NCBI GenBank assembly: GCA_014859305.1
Contig: JACUUM010000008.1
Location: 1 to 50,565 of the forward strand
Direction: 5' to 3'
Source of the DNA: Coriobacteriia bacterium
Lineage (GTDB): Bacteria; Actinomycetota; Coriobacteriia; Anaerosomatales; Kmv31
Length of the DNA: 50,565 nt
The translations under genes and the position numbers were made by a program. Positions 10,402-20,351 of the stretch are shown here, piece after piece (position 1 is the first letter of the stretch; the number at the start of each line of letters is the position of its first letter). The notes under the pieces were generated by a model, which worked only from the letters and a program-made list of their open reading frames with translations, had not been told where the DNA came from and made no database searches.

Positions 10402-11351
10402 CCGGCGGCTCGAGGCGTGCGGTGGCGCTGGGCGGCGGCACGGGGATGCCCGTGGTGCTGTCGTGTCTGGTCGAGCTGGGCTTCCGGACGACCGCCGTCG
10501 TCACGGCCGCCGACGACGGGGGCTCCTCGGGCATGCTCCGGCGCGAGCTGGGCATCCTGCCCCCCGGCGACGCGCGGAACTGCCTGATCGCCCTAGCCGA
10601 GCCCGGAAACGCGCTGGCCGAGGTCTTCCGGTACCGCTTCCCTCGAGGCGAAGGGCTCGCAGGCCATGCGCTCGGCAACCTCATCATCGCCGCGCTGGCC
10701 GACATCGAAGGCGGTTTCGCCGAGGCGCTGGCCGAGGCCGGCGAGCTGCTGCGCGCGCGCGGCCGCGTCCTGCCGTCCACGCTGGACGACGTCGCGCTGC
10801 ATGCCGAGGACCGATCGGGCCGACCCCTGAGCGGACAGGCGAACATCGCGCGGAGCGCCTCGGCGGTCTCGCGCGTGGCGTTGGACCCGCCCTCGCCGCG
10901 GGCGTACGCGCCGGCAGTGGAGGCGATCGAGTCCGCCGACGCGGTGGTGATCGGACCGGGCTCGCTGTTCACCAGCATCATCCCCAACGTGCTCGTCCCC
11001 GGCATCGTGGATGCGTTGAGGCGCACGCGGGCGAAGCGCCTGTACGTGTGCAACGTCGCGAACCAGCGCGGCGAGACGGCCGGCATGGACGCTTACGGGC
11101 ACGTGAAGGCACTGCGCGAACACGGGGTCGACGGCGCGCTGGACGCCGTGCTCGTGAACGACGCCGCGCGTCTCGGCCGGCGCCTCCTGCAAAGCGACAC
11201 GGAGGTCGATGTCGTGGACGCGGGGCGGGACGTCGTCGAGCGGATCCGGCGCGAAGGGGTCGCCGTGACCGTGGCGGACGTCGCGGCCGAGGACGACTGC
11301 CGCCACCACTCCAAGGCGAAGCTGGCGCGCGCACTCGAGGAGGTCCTCTGA
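10398..11351 (+). CDS. yvcK: Gluconeogenesis factor YvcK/CofD-like protein
   Basis: A 317-residue protein of the YvcK family (2-phospho-L-lactate transferase-like fold). Members bind UDP-sugars and are needed for normal cell shape and growth on gluconeogenic carbon sources in Bacillus and mycobacteria. The glycine-rich nucleotide motif GGGTGMPVVL is near residues 13-22, followed by TAADDGGSSGMLR. VIGPGSLFTSIIPNVL and YVCNVANQRGET are further family blocks. The start overlaps the rapZ stop. whiA starts one base after its stop. Confidence 0.94.
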   Translation: MTGGSRRAVALGGGTGMPVVLSCLVELGFRTTAVVTAADDGGSSGMLRRELGILPPGDARNCLIALAEPGNALAEVFRYRFPRGEGLAGHALGNLIIAALADIEGGFAEALAEAGELLRARGRVLPSTLDDVALHAEDRSGRPLSGQANIARSASAVSRVALDPPSPRAYAPAVEAIESADAVVIGPGSLFTSIIPNVLVPGIVDALRRTRAKRLYVCNVANQRGETAGMDAYGHVKALREHGVDGALDAVLVNDAARLGRRLLQSDTEVDVVDAGRDVVERIRREGVAVTVADVAAEDDCRHHSKAKLARALEEVL

Positions 11352-11352
11352 A

Positions 11353-12324
11353 GTGTCGTTCACCGCCGAGGTCAAGGAGGAGCTCTCGCGAGTAGCCCCG
11401 CGGCGCGGCTGTTGTCCGAAGGCGGAGCTCTCCGCGCTGGTGCGGGTGGAAGGCGCCCTGCACATCGCCGGGGAGGGACGGTACCGGCTGGAGATCGCCA
11501 CCGAGACCGCGCCGGTGGCGCGCAAGACGATCAAGCTGCTCCACGAGCTCTACGACCTGAAGACCGAGCTCACCGTTCGCCGCTCGGTGCTGCACAAGGC
11601 GAACAACTACCTCATCACCGTGCCCAGCCAGCCCAGGTTGCGAGCGGCCTTGGCCGACCTGGGCGTACTCGCCGAACGCGGGGGCATCGGGTACGGCGTC
11701 CCCTCCGCGCTCGTCAAGCGCGACTGCTGCGCGATGGCGTTCCTGCGCGGCGCCTTCCTCGGAGGGGGCTTCGTGGCCGACCCGCACGGGGACTTCCACT
11801 TCGAGCTCACGGCCGAGACCGAGCGTCTCGCCGAGGACCTCGCCGGGCTGATGGAGCGGTTCGGCATCGACGCGCGGGTCACGCGGCGGCGCGGGCTGTA
11901 TGCGGTGTACCTGAAGGGAGCGGAGCCCATCGTGACGTTCCTCGCGCTCGCCGGTGCGCATCGCGCGCTGCTGCAGACCGAGGACGTGCGGGTCATCAAG
12001 AGCATGCGCAACGAGGTCAACCGTCTGGTGAACGCCGAGACGGCGAACCTGCAGAAGACGGCGGACGCCGCCCTGGCCCAGGTCTCGGCCATACGCGCCG
12101 TCGCCGAGGAGCGAGGACTGGACGCTCTGCCGCCGGCGCTGCGGGAGCTGGCCCGCCTCAGGCTGGAGCACCCCGACGTCTCCTTGCGCGAGCTCGGGGA
12201 GCTCGCGGACCCGCCGCTGTCGAAATCGGCGGTGTATCATCGGATTCGCCGTCTCGAGGAGATCGCCGGGGAGATAGCGGGCTCGTCGGGGGGCGGGAAG
12301 CGGGGACGCGAGCGCAGAGGATGA
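11353..12324 (+). CDS. whiA: Sporulation/cell-division regulator WhiA
   Basis: A 323-residue WhiA: a LAGLIDADG homing-endonuclease-like N-terminal part fused to a C-terminal helix-turn-helix. In streptomycetes it activates sporulation division genes with WhiB; in Bacillus it affects division and chromosome segregation. Visible blocks are AFLRGAFLGGGFV (residues ~130-142), MRNEVNRLVNAETANLQKT and the C-terminal ELGELADPPLSKSAVYHRIRR helix-turn-helix. The start is the GTG at 11353 directly after yvcK. The following 87-base gap to gap contains two copies of GACGCGCGCCG (12350-12360 and 12371-12381) but no promoter I can support. Confidence 0.95.
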   Translation: MSFTAEVKEELSRVAPRRGCCPKAELSALVRVEGALHIAGEGRYRLEIATETAPVARKTIKLLHELYDLKTELTVRRSVLHKANNYLITVPSQPRLRAALADLGVLAERGGIGYGVPSALVKRDCCAMAFLRGAFLGGGFVADPHGDFHFELTAETERLAEDLAGLMERFGIDARVTRRRGLYAVYLKGAEPIVTFLALAGAHRALLQTEDVRVIKSMRNEVNRLVNAETANLQKTADAALAQVSAIRAVAEERGLDALPPALRELARLRLEHPDVSLRELGELADPPLSKSAVYHRIRRLEEIAGEIAGSSGGGKRGRERRG

Positions 12325-13419
<1,095 letters not shown>

Positions 13420-13515
13420 GGACAGGGCGATCGGCTGCTTCGGGGGCTCCTTCGGTTCGTGGGCTTGGGACGTTCGGGCCGCCCGTACCGTCCGCCGCTT
13501 CCGGAGGGAGGCCCG

Positions 13516-14709
13516 ATGTTCCGCAAGAGGACGATCAGGGACGTGGACGTGCGCGGGAAGCGGGCGCTCGTGCGCGTGGACTTCAACGTGCCGCTGTCGG
13601 AGGGCACGGTCACGGACGACACGCGGGTCCGGGCCGCGCTGCCGACGATCCGCTTCCTCATCGACCACGGCGCGCGGGTCGTTCTGATGAGTCACCTCGG
13701 CCGGCCCAAGGGGGAGCCCGACCCCCGTTACTCGCTGCGCCCGGTCCGCCGGGTGCTGCAGCGCCTGCTCGGGCGCAACGTGGTCTTCATCGACCAGACG
13801 GTGGGCCCGGAGGCCGAGGAGGCGGTCTCCCGCATGGTCGACGGCGAGGTCCTCATGCTGGAGAACGTGCGCTTCAACCCCGGCGAGAAGGCCAACGACC
13901 CCGCCTTCGCCGCGCGCCTCGCCGCGCTCGGAGACCTCTACGCCAACGACGCGTTCGGAGCCGCCCACCGCGCCCATGCCTCCACCGAGGGCGTCGCTCA
14001 TCTGCTGCCGGCCGTGGCGGGCTTCCTGCTCGCCCGGGAGGTCGAGACGCTCACCGACATGCTCTCCGAGCCGCAGCGCCCGTTCACGGCGATCCTCGGG
14101 GGCTCGAAGGTCTCCGACAAGCTCGGCGTCATCGACAAACTGCTCGACAGAGCGGACTCGCTGCTCATCGGCGGCGGCATGTGCTTCACGTTCCTCGTGG
14201 CAAGAGGCATCGGCGTAGGACGCTCCATCGTCGAGGAGGACTGGGTGGAGCGTGCCGGGGAGATGCTCGCGAAGGCCGCCGAGCGGCGCGTGGACGTGAT
14301 GCTGCCGGTGGACTTCGTGGTGGCGACCGAGATGGCCGAGGACGTGTCCACGCAGGTGTGCGGCCGCGAGGAGATCGGCATCGACCAGATGGGGCTCGAC
14401 ATCGGGCCGACGACCGTCGAGCTGTACAAGGGCGCGGTCGCCGACGCGCGGACGATCTTCTGGAACGGGCCGATGGGCGTGTTCGAGATGAAGCCCTTCG
14501 AGGCCGGCACGCGGGAGATCGCCACCGCGGTCGCTCGGAACACCCGGGCCGTGTCGGTGGTGGGGGGAGGCGACAGCGTCGCCGCCCTGCGCAAGTTCGA
14601 CCTCGAGGAGCGCGTCACCTTCGTGTCGACCGGCGGCGGCGCGTCGATGAGACTGCTTGAGGGGGCGCCTCTGCCCGGTGTCGAGGCGCTGTCGGACAAG
14701 GAGGGCTAG
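13516..14709 (+). CDS. pgk: Phosphoglycerate kinase
   Basis: A 397-residue phosphoglycerate kinase that makes ATP from 1,3-bisphosphoglycerate. N-terminal substrate-site blocks RVDFNVPLS and LMSHLGRPKG, the central ENVRFNPGE, ILGGSKVSDK, the nucleotide-site WNGPMGVFE and the terminal VSTGGGASM are all visible. The start is the ATG at 13516 preceded by GGAGGGAGG. The 96-base gap after gap holds no recognisable promoter. The tpiA ATG follows the stop directly. Confidence 0.96.
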   Translation: MFRKRTIRDVDVRGKRALVRVDFNVPLSEGTVTDDTRVRAALPTIRFLIDHGARVVLMSHLGRPKGEPDPRYSLRPVRRVLQRLLGRNVVFIDQTVGPEAEEAVSRMVDGEVLMLENVRFNPGEKANDPAFAARLAALGDLYANDAFGAAHRAHASTEGVAHLLPAVAGFLLAREVETLTDMLSEPQRPFTAILGGSKVSDKLGVIDKLLDRADSLLIGGGMCFTFLVARGIGVGRSIVEEDWVERAGEMLAKAAERRVDVMLPVDFVVATEMAEDVSTQVCGREEIGIDQMGLDIGPTTVELYKGAVADARTIFWNGPMGVFEMKPFEAGTREIATAVARNTRAVSVVGGGDSVAALRKFDLEERVTFVSTGGGASMRLLEGAPLPGVEALSDKEG

Positions 14710-15486
14710 ATGGCGACGAACGGGCGCAAGCCGCTGATCGCGGGCAACTGGAAGATGTACAAGACGGCGGGGGAGGGCGCGATCCTCACACAGGAGCTCG
14801 ACCAGCTCGTGAGCGGCGTCTACAACCGCGTGGAGGTGGCGGTGTGCCCGCCGTTCACCGCGCTGAAGTCGGTCTCGACCGTGATCGAGCTCGACAGGCT
14901 CGAGATGAAGCTGGGGGCCCAGGACGTCTTCTGGGAGACCGAGGGCGCCTTCACGGGCGAGGTCTCGCCCAGGATGCTGGCCGACCTGCGCTGCGACTAC
15001 GCGATCGTCGGACACTCGGAACGGCGCGAGCACTTCGGCGAGACCGACGGGACCGTCAACAAGAAGGCGCGGGCCGTCTTCGCCGCCGGCATGGTGCCGG
15101 TCGTGTGCGTGGGCGAGTCGCTCGCCACGCACGAGGCGGAGGGCACGGAGGAGTTCGTGCGCGGCCAGGTGCGGGCGGGCTTGGAAGGGCTGACGGCCGA
15201 GCAGGCGGCGGCGCTGGTGGTGGCGTACGAGCCGATCTGGGCGATCGGCACGGGCCACACGCCCATCCCCGAGGTCGCCAACGACGTCTCCCGCACCATC
15301 CGGGCCACCGTCGGCGCCATGTACGGTCCTCCGGCCGCTCAGTCCATGCGGGTGCTGTACGGCGGCTCGGTCAAACCGGAGAACGCGGCGATGTTCTTCG
15401 GCGAGCCCGACATCGACGGCGCGCTCGTGGGAGGGGCTTCGCTGGAGGCGCGCACGTTCGCCGAGATCGTCAGAGCGGCGCTGTAG
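14710..15486 (+). CDS. tpiA: Triose-phosphate isomerase
   Basis: A 258-residue TIM-barrel isomerase that interconverts dihydroxyacetone phosphate and glyceraldehyde 3-phosphate. The substrate loop GNWKMYK (residues 12-18), the catalytic histidine in VGHSERR, the catalytic glutamate in AYEPIWAIGTG and the phosphate-binding LYGGSVKPEN are all intact. The ATG directly follows the pgk stop, and GGAGG inside the end of pgk serves as its ribosome site. Confidence 0.97.
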   Translation: MATNGRKPLIAGNWKMYKTAGEGAILTQELDQLVSGVYNRVEVAVCPPFTALKSVSTVIELDRLEMKLGAQDVFWETEGAFTGEVSPRMLADLRCDYAIVGHSERREHFGETDGTVNKKARAVFAAGMVPVVCVGESLATHEAEGTEEFVRGQVRAGLEGLTAEQAAALVVAYEPIWAIGTGHTPIPEVANDVSRTIRATVGAMYGPPAAQSMRVLYGGSVKPENAAMFFGEPDIDGALVGGASLEARTFAEIVRAAL

Positions 15487-15489
15487 GCG

Positions 15490-17049
15490 ATGCGGGGCTG
15501 CAGTCCGGGGCGCGGGGGCGGTCCGCGGTCGCCGCTGCTGCTGGTGGTGATGGACGGCTACGGGTTGGCGCCTCCGAGCGCGGGCAACGCGGTGTCGCTG
15601 GCCCGCACGCCGAACCTGGACGGCCTCTTCGCGCGCTACCCGTGGGCACCGCTGTCGGTGAGCGGGCTGGCCGTCGGCCTGCCCGAGGGGCAGATGGGCA
15701 ACTCCGAGGTCGGGCACCTCAACATCGGCGCGGGGCGCGTCGTCTACCAGGAGCTGACCCGCATCAACGCGGCGATCGAGGATGGCACGCTGGCCGCCAA
15801 CCCCGTGCTCGACGAGGCGATCGATGGCGCCGTGCGCGCTGGCGGGGCTGTGCACTTCATGGGCCTGCTGTCCGATGGGGGCGTGCACAGCCACAACAGC
15901 CACCTGTACGCGCTGGTCGAGGGGGCCCGTGCGCGCGGCGCCGACCGCCTCTACGTGCACGCGTTCCTCGACGGCCGCGACGTGCCGCCCACGAGCGGCG
16001 CGGGCTACGTGCGCGAGCTGGAGGGGTTCCTGCGAGAGCTCGGCGCCGGACGAGTCGCCACCGTGATGGGCCGCTACTACGCGATGGACCGCGACCGGCG
16101 CTGGGACCGGGTCGAACGGGCCTGGCGCGCCATGGTGCTGGGCGAGGGGCTGGAGACCGAGCACGCCGCCGGTGCCGTCGAGCGCAGCTACGCCGAGGGC
16201 ACGACCGACGAGTTCGTCGAGCCCACCGTGGTGCTCGGCGACGAGGGGACGGCGGCGACCGTCTCGGACGGCGACGCGCTCGTGTTCTTCAACTTCCGCC
16301 CGGACAGGGCGCGCGAGATCACGCGAGCCTTCGTGGACCCCGCGTTCGCCGAGTTCGAGCGTCCCGCGTTCCCCCGGGTCCGCTTCGTGTGCCTCACGGA
16401 GTACGACCCGACCATCCCCGCGCCCGTGGCCTTCCCCAAGGAACTGCCGCGATGCGTGCTGGCCGACGTGCTGGCCGAGGCCGGTCTGCGCCAGTTCCAC
16501 ATCGCCGAGACCGAGAAGTACGCGCACGTGACGTTCTTCCTCAACGGCGGCGTGGAGCCCCCCAAGCCCGGCGAGGAGCGGGTGCTCGTCCCGAGCCCGA
16601 AGGTGCCGACCTACGACCTGCAGCCGGAGATGAGCGAGCCCGAGGTCACGCGCCGTCTCGTCGAGGCCATCGGGGCGGGTGCTGCCGACGTCTACATCGT
16701 GAACTACGCCAACTGCGACATGGTCGGGCACACCGGCGTGCTGGAGGCGGCCGTGAAGGCGGTGGAGGCGGTCGACGACGGGGTGGGGCGGATCGTGAAG
16801 GCGATCGGGCGCGCCGGCGGGGAGGCGCTGGTGACGGCCGACCACGGCAACGCCGAGCGGATGCGCGAGCCCGATGGAGGCCCGCTGACCGCTCACACCA
16901 CCGACGAGGTGCCGTTCCTGGTGGTCTCCGACCGCGTGCGGGAGGTGCGGGCGGGGGGGATACCCGCCGACGTGGCCCCCTCCGCACTCGACCTTCTGGA
17001 CATCGAGCCCCCCGAGGAGTGGACGGGGCGCAGCCTGCTGGTATACTGA
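15490..17049 (+). CDS. gpmI: 2,3-bisphosphoglycerate-independent phosphoglycerate mutase
   Basis: A 519-residue metal-dependent mutase of the alkaline phosphatase superfamily that converts 3- to 2-phosphoglycerate. The metal site MDGYGLAPP, the phosphoserine motif GNSEVGHLNIGAGR, FLDGRDVPP, ERYYAMDRD-type residues (MGRYYAMDRDRRWDR) and the late metal ligands NYANCDMVGHTG and TADHGNAE are present. The ATG at 15490 adds about 16 residues before the conserved part. The gene is separated from secG by 38 bases. Confidence 0.96.
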   Translation: MRGCSPGRGGGPRSPLLLVVMDGYGLAPPSAGNAVSLARTPNLDGLFARYPWAPLSVSGLAVGLPEGQMGNSEVGHLNIGAGRVVYQELTRINAAIEDGTLAANPVLDEAIDGAVRAGGAVHFMGLLSDGGVHSHNSHLYALVEGARARGADRLYVHAFLDGRDVPPTSGAGYVRELEGFLRELGAGRVATVMGRYYAMDRDRRWDRVERAWRAMVLGEGLETEHAAGAVERSYAEGTTDEFVEPTVVLGDEGTAATVSDGDALVFFNFRPDRAREITRAFVDPAFAEFERPAFPRVRFVCLTEYDPTIPAPVAFPKELPRCVLADVLAEAGLRQFHIAETEKYAHVTFFLNGGVEPPKPGEERVLVPSPKVPTYDLQPEMSEPEVTRRLVEAIGAGAADVYIVNYANCDMVGHTGVLEAAVKAVEAVDDGVGRIVKAIGRAGGEALVTADHGNAERMREPDGGPLTAHTTDEVPFLVVSDRVREVRAGGIPADVAPSALDLLDIEPPEEWTGRSLLVY

Positions 17050-17087
17050 TACACCGCCCGTACGCGCGGCCGAGGAAGAGGTGGGAC

Positions 17088-17327
17088 GTGAACGCGCTCG
17101 AGTGGCTGCTCGTCATCATCCATACGCTGTCCGCCCTCGGAATGATCGTGTTCGTGCTGCTCCACTCCGGCAAGGGGACCGGTCTGTCCTCGATGTTCGG
17201 AGGCATGATGCCCTCCACCTCGGCCGGCACCGGCATCATCGAACGGAACCTCGACCGCATTACGATCGGAACGGCCTGCGTGTTCGCCGTGACGTCGCTG
17301 TTGCTCATGGTCATCCTCGGCTTGTAG
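17088..17327 (+). CDS. secG: Preprotein translocase subunit SecG
   Basis: A 79-residue SecG, the small subunit of the SecYEG channel. Two hydrophobic segments flank the conserved loop HSGKGTGLSSMFGG. The start is the GTG at 17088 behind GAGGAAGAGG; another GTG at 17081 is in a different frame. The position at the end of the glycolytic group is conserved in many Gram-positive genomes. A hairpin terminator follows. Confidence 0.93.
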   Translation: MNALEWLLVIIHTLSALGMIVFVLLHSGKGTGLSSMFGGMMPSTSAGTGIIERNLDRITIGTACVFAVTSLLLMVILGL

Positions 17328-17349
17328 CCCCCATCGTCCGCTCCTTGTG

Positions 17350-17376
17350 AACGCCCCTCCCCGCGGGGGCGTTCTT
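17350..17376 (+). terminator. Intrinsic terminator after secG
   Basis: An 8-base perfect stem, AACGCCCC (17350-17357) with GGGGCGTT (17366-17373), with an 8-base loop. It is followed by only a weak T-rich stretch (CTTCG). It lies 22 bases past the secG stop and before the ABC transporter genes, so it likely ends the long operon. Confidence 0.7.
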
Positions 17377-17518
17377 CGTGTCGCGCCCCCCGGAGGCGTA
17401 TCCAGCGTCCTTGCGTTTCCATTGCAACAGAGAGAAACTTCCAAGTGGTCGTGTTCCGCCAGCAGGGGCCGTCGCGCGAGCCGAGCCCGCCGCCGGGCGG
17501 AGCGCGGACGCGACCGAA

Positions 17519-17588
17519 GGGGCTCCCTGCGGCTGAACGCTTGCGAACGACGAACGGTCGGATTCGTCGTCATCGAAGGGAGGCCCCT
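17519..17588 (+). promoter_or_regulatory. Possible structured leader of the binding-protein gene
   Basis: GGGGCTCCC at 17519-17527 can pair with GGGAGGCCCC at 17579-17588 (one bulged G), which includes the ribosome binding site of the gene starting at 17589. Between the two arms is a perfect 8-base hairpin, ACGACGAA (17547-17554) with TTCGTCGT (17563-17570). This could hide the ribosome site, but in GC-rich DNA chance pairing is common. The rest of the gap 17378-17518 shows nothing I can name beyond a weak TTGC/GCAA inverted repeat at 17411-17427. Confidence 0.3.
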
Positions 17589-19232
17589 TTGTCAGATCGA
17601 TTCCGTAAGCTCCTGGTCCTGACGCTGGCGCTCGTACTCGGCCTGTCGCTCGTGACGGGTTGCGGCCGCGCTGCGGAGGGCGAGAGGGGCGGCGACGAAC
17701 GGGCTGTCGAGCCCAAGGTCGGCGGGACGCTGGTGATCGGGTACGAGCAGGAGCCCGAGATCCTGAATCCCTTCATCGAGGGCGGGGACATGATGGCCAC
17801 CAAGGACGTCGTCGCCAACGTCCTTTGGGGGCTCGTGCGCGTACGGCCCGACTTCACCTACGAACCGCTCCTCGTCGAGGAGGTCCCGACCCTGGAGAAC
17901 GGCCTCGTCACCGAGGACCCGTTCACGGTGACGTACAAGATCAGGGAGGAGGCCGTCTGGAGCGACGGCACCCCCGTCACCGGCGAGGACGTCGAGTTCA
18001 CGTGGCAGACCACCATGGACGAGAAGAACAAGATCCTGTCGCGCACGGGCTACGAGGACATCGAGAGGATCGACGCCGACGGTAAGACCGCCAAGCTCAC
18101 CTTCAAGAAGCCGTACGCCGCCTACAAGGACCTCTTCGCCGTGTCGCAGACCCTGCTGCCCAAGCATGCCCTCGAGGGCAAGGACTTCAACGAGGTCATC
18201 AACGCCGAGATCCCCGTCGCCAGCGGACCGTTCGTGTTCAAGGAGTGGGCCAAGGGCGACAGCATCACCCTGGAGCGAAACGAGGCCTTCTGGAGCGAGC
18301 ACACGTCATACCTCGATGCCGTGACGTTCAAGTTCATCCCGGACACGAACACCGAGGTCGCGCAGTTCAAGACGGGTGAGGTGGACGCGATCAACCCGGC
18401 GCCGGACGTGAGCCTCATCGAGCAGCTCGAGGCGGTCGAGGGCGCCGATGTGCAGGCGGACCCCGGGACGATCTGGGAGCACCTCGGCTTCAACCTGGAG
18501 AAGGTGTCCGACGCGAGGGTCCGCCAGGCGGTCGCCTACGCCGTGGACCGCGATGCCATCTCGAATCAGGTGATGAAGGGCCAGGTCAGCCCGCTGCAGA
18601 GCATCTTCGTGCCGGAGCAGGCCTCCGTGTACGTATCGGCGTGGGAGAAGTACGCGTTCGACACCACCAAGGCCGAGCAGCTCCTCGGCGAGGCCGGGTA
18701 CGCGAAGGGTGCCGACGGCTACTACGCAAAGGGCGGGAACCGGCTGACGATCGAGATCAAGTCGACCGCCGGCAACGCCGGCCGCGAGAAGGTCCAGCAG
18801 ATCATGCAGTCGCAGCTGAAGGACGTGGGCATCGAGCTGAGGATCGACAACGAGGAGCCCTCCACGTTCTTGGGCAGCACCGTCGTCGACGGCACCTACG
18901 AGCTCGGGCTGTGGGCATGGCTGGCCAGCCCGGACCCCGGCTCGACGTTCCTGTACGCCTCGGATGCGGTCCCTCCGGGCGGCCAGAACTACTACCGCTA
19001 CCGCAACGACCAGGTGACGGAGTGGCTGAAGGCCTCCGACGCCGAGGTCGACGAGGCGGCGCGCGCCGAGTTGCTGAAGAAGGTCCAGACGCAGATAGCC
19101 GAGGACGTGCCGCTGATCCCACTGTACCAGCGCCTCTCCATCGTGGCCGCGCGAGGCGGGATCCACAACGTCGAGAACAACGCGACGCTGGAGGGCGTGT
19201 TCTGGAACCTCGGCGAGTGGTGGAAGGAGTAG
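17589..19232 (+). CDS. Peptide/oligopeptide ABC transporter binding lipoprotein
   Basis: A 547-residue solute-binding protein, family 5 (the DppA/OppA type). It is anchored outside the membrane and delivers ligand to the permeases encoded next. A lipoprotein signal ends in LVTGC (Cys about 25). The mature start shows VGGTLVIGYEQEPEILNP, a family pattern, and later EPYKVL-like blocks such as NEAFWSE and VRQAVAYAVDRDAI. The start is the TTG at 17589 with AAGGGAGG just ahead; upstream open frame lacks homology. The ligand cannot be named: family 5 covers peptides, nickel and some sugars. The gene heads a complete importer operon, and a strong hairpin lies after it. Confidence 0.92.
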   Translation: MSDRFRKLLVLTLALVLGLSLVTGCGRAAEGERGGDERAVEPKVGGTLVIGYEQEPEILNPFIEGGDMMATKDVVANVLWGLVRVRPDFTYEPLLVEEVPTLENGLVTEDPFTVTYKIREEAVWSDGTPVTGEDVEFTWQTTMDEKNKILSRTGYEDIERIDADGKTAKLTFKKPYAAYKDLFAVSQTLLPKHALEGKDFNEVINAEIPVASGPFVFKEWAKGDSITLERNEAFWSEHTSYLDAVTFKFIPDTNTEVAQFKTGEVDAINPAPDVSLIEQLEAVEGADVQADPGTIWEHLGFNLEKVSDARVRQAVAYAVDRDAISNQVMKGQVSPLQSIFVPEQASVYVSAWEKYAFDTTKAEQLLGEAGYAKGADGYYAKGGNRLTIEIKSTAGNAGREKVQQIMQSQLKDVGIELRIDNEEPSTFLGSTVVDGTYELGLWAWLASPDPGSTFLYASDAVPPGGQNYYRYRNDQVTEWLKASDAEVDEAARAELLKKVQTQIAEDVPLIPLYQRLSIVAARGGIHNVENNATLEGVFWNLGEWWKE

Positions 19233-19270
19233 GCTCGGGAGAGGCCTCCGAGCCTGTGTGAAGCTCCGAG

Positions 19271-19304
19271 GGGGGCCGGCTCGCGCGTCCGCGGGCCGGC
19301 CCCC
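19271..19304 (+). terminator. Strong GC hairpin between binding-protein and permease genes
   Basis: A perfect 10-base stem, GGGGGCCGGC (19271-19280) with GCCGGCCCCC (19295-19304), with a 14-base loop. There is no T-run. In importer operons such structures often protect the binding-protein mRNA or attenuate transcription, so that binding protein is made in excess over permeases. This role is inferred. Confidence 0.6.
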
Positions 19305-19331
19305 GTCACGAGGACTGACGGGGAGCCGCCG

Positions 19332-20351
19332 GTGGGACGACTCGCCTCGACAGCGGCGACGCTGAAGGACCTCGCCCCCTTCGTGGCGCGCCGGTTCCTG
19401 TACAGCCTGGGCGTGATAGCGCTCGTCACGGTCATCGTGTTCTCGCTGATGCAGTTCGCGGGAGACCCGCTCGCGCGCCTGCGCAACAACCCCAACGTCT
19501 CTCCGGCCGACATCCAGAGGATCGAGAGGCGGATGGGGCTGGACAAGCCCGCGTACGTGCAGTTCGCCTACTGGGTACGGGACTCGGTCCGGGGAGAGGG
19601 GGAGTGGTCCGAGAGCTTCTCGTACAAGACGCCGGTGCTGCCGATCGTCTGGGACCGCTTCAAGAACACCCTCGTGCTGGTAGGGATCACGGTCCTCGTG
19701 GCGCTCGCGGTGGCCATACCCATCGGCGTCTACTCCGCCATGCGGCAGTACTCGGTCTTCGACTACCTGGCCACGGCATTCTCGTTCTTCGGATTCTCGA
19801 TGCCGGTCTTCTGGTTCGGTCTGATCCTGCAGCTCGTGCTGGGCTTCTACCTGATGGACTGGCTCGGCCTGAAGGAGCCGCTGTTCTACACCGCGAGCAT
19901 GTACTCGCCGGGGATGGAGGGGGACGTCCTGAACCGCCTCCGGCACCTGGTGCTTCCCGTGATGACGCTCTCTCTGACGATGGTCGCGGGCTGGAGCAGG
20001 TACCAGCGCTCCGCCATGCTCGATGTCGTCCGCTCGGACTACCTGCGCACGGCGCGGGCCAAAGGGCTCCCCGAGTGGGCGGTGATCGGCAGGCACGCGC
20101 TGCGGAACGCGCTCATCCCCGTCGTCACGATCGTCGCGATCGACTTCGCGACGCTGCTCGGCGGGGCGATCGTGACCGAGACCATCTTCGCCTGGCCCGG
20201 TATGGGGCGGCTCTTCTACCAGGGACTGCTGAGGCGCGACTACCCGCTGGTGATGGGGACCGTGCTCTTCAGCTCGACCGTCCTCGTCGCGTTCAACCTG
20301 CTCGCGGATATCGTCTATGGCTTCCTGGACCCGAGGATCCGCGATGAGTAG
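19332..20351 (+). CDS. Peptide-type ABC transporter permease (DppB/OppB family)
   Basis: A 339-residue integral membrane subunit. An N-terminal membrane segment (~residues 17-38) is followed by a periplasmic part containing RMGLDKPAYVQFAYW, then a block of about five more segments. The EAA loop that contacts the ATPase is seen as RAKGLPEWAVIGRHALRNAL. Its partner is the next permease, with which it overlaps. The start is a GTG with only a weak GGGGAG upstream, so expression may depend on the upstream message. Confidence 0.93.
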   Translation: MGRLASTAATLKDLAPFVARRFLYSLGVIALVTVIVFSLMQFAGDPLARLRNNPNVSPADIQRIERRMGLDKPAYVQFAYWVRDSVRGEGEWSESFSYKTPVLPIVWDRFKNTLVLVGITVLVALAVAIPIGVYSAMRQYSVFDYLATAFSFFGFSMPVFWFGLILQLVLGFYLMDWLGLKEPLFYTASMYSPGMEGDVLNRLRHLVLPVMTLSLTMVAGWSRYQRSAMLDVVRSDYLRTARAKGLPEWAVIGRHALRNALIPVVTIVAIDFATLLGGAIVTETIFAWPGMGRLFYQGLLRRDYPLVMGTVLFSSTVLVAFNLLADIVYGFLDPRIRDE

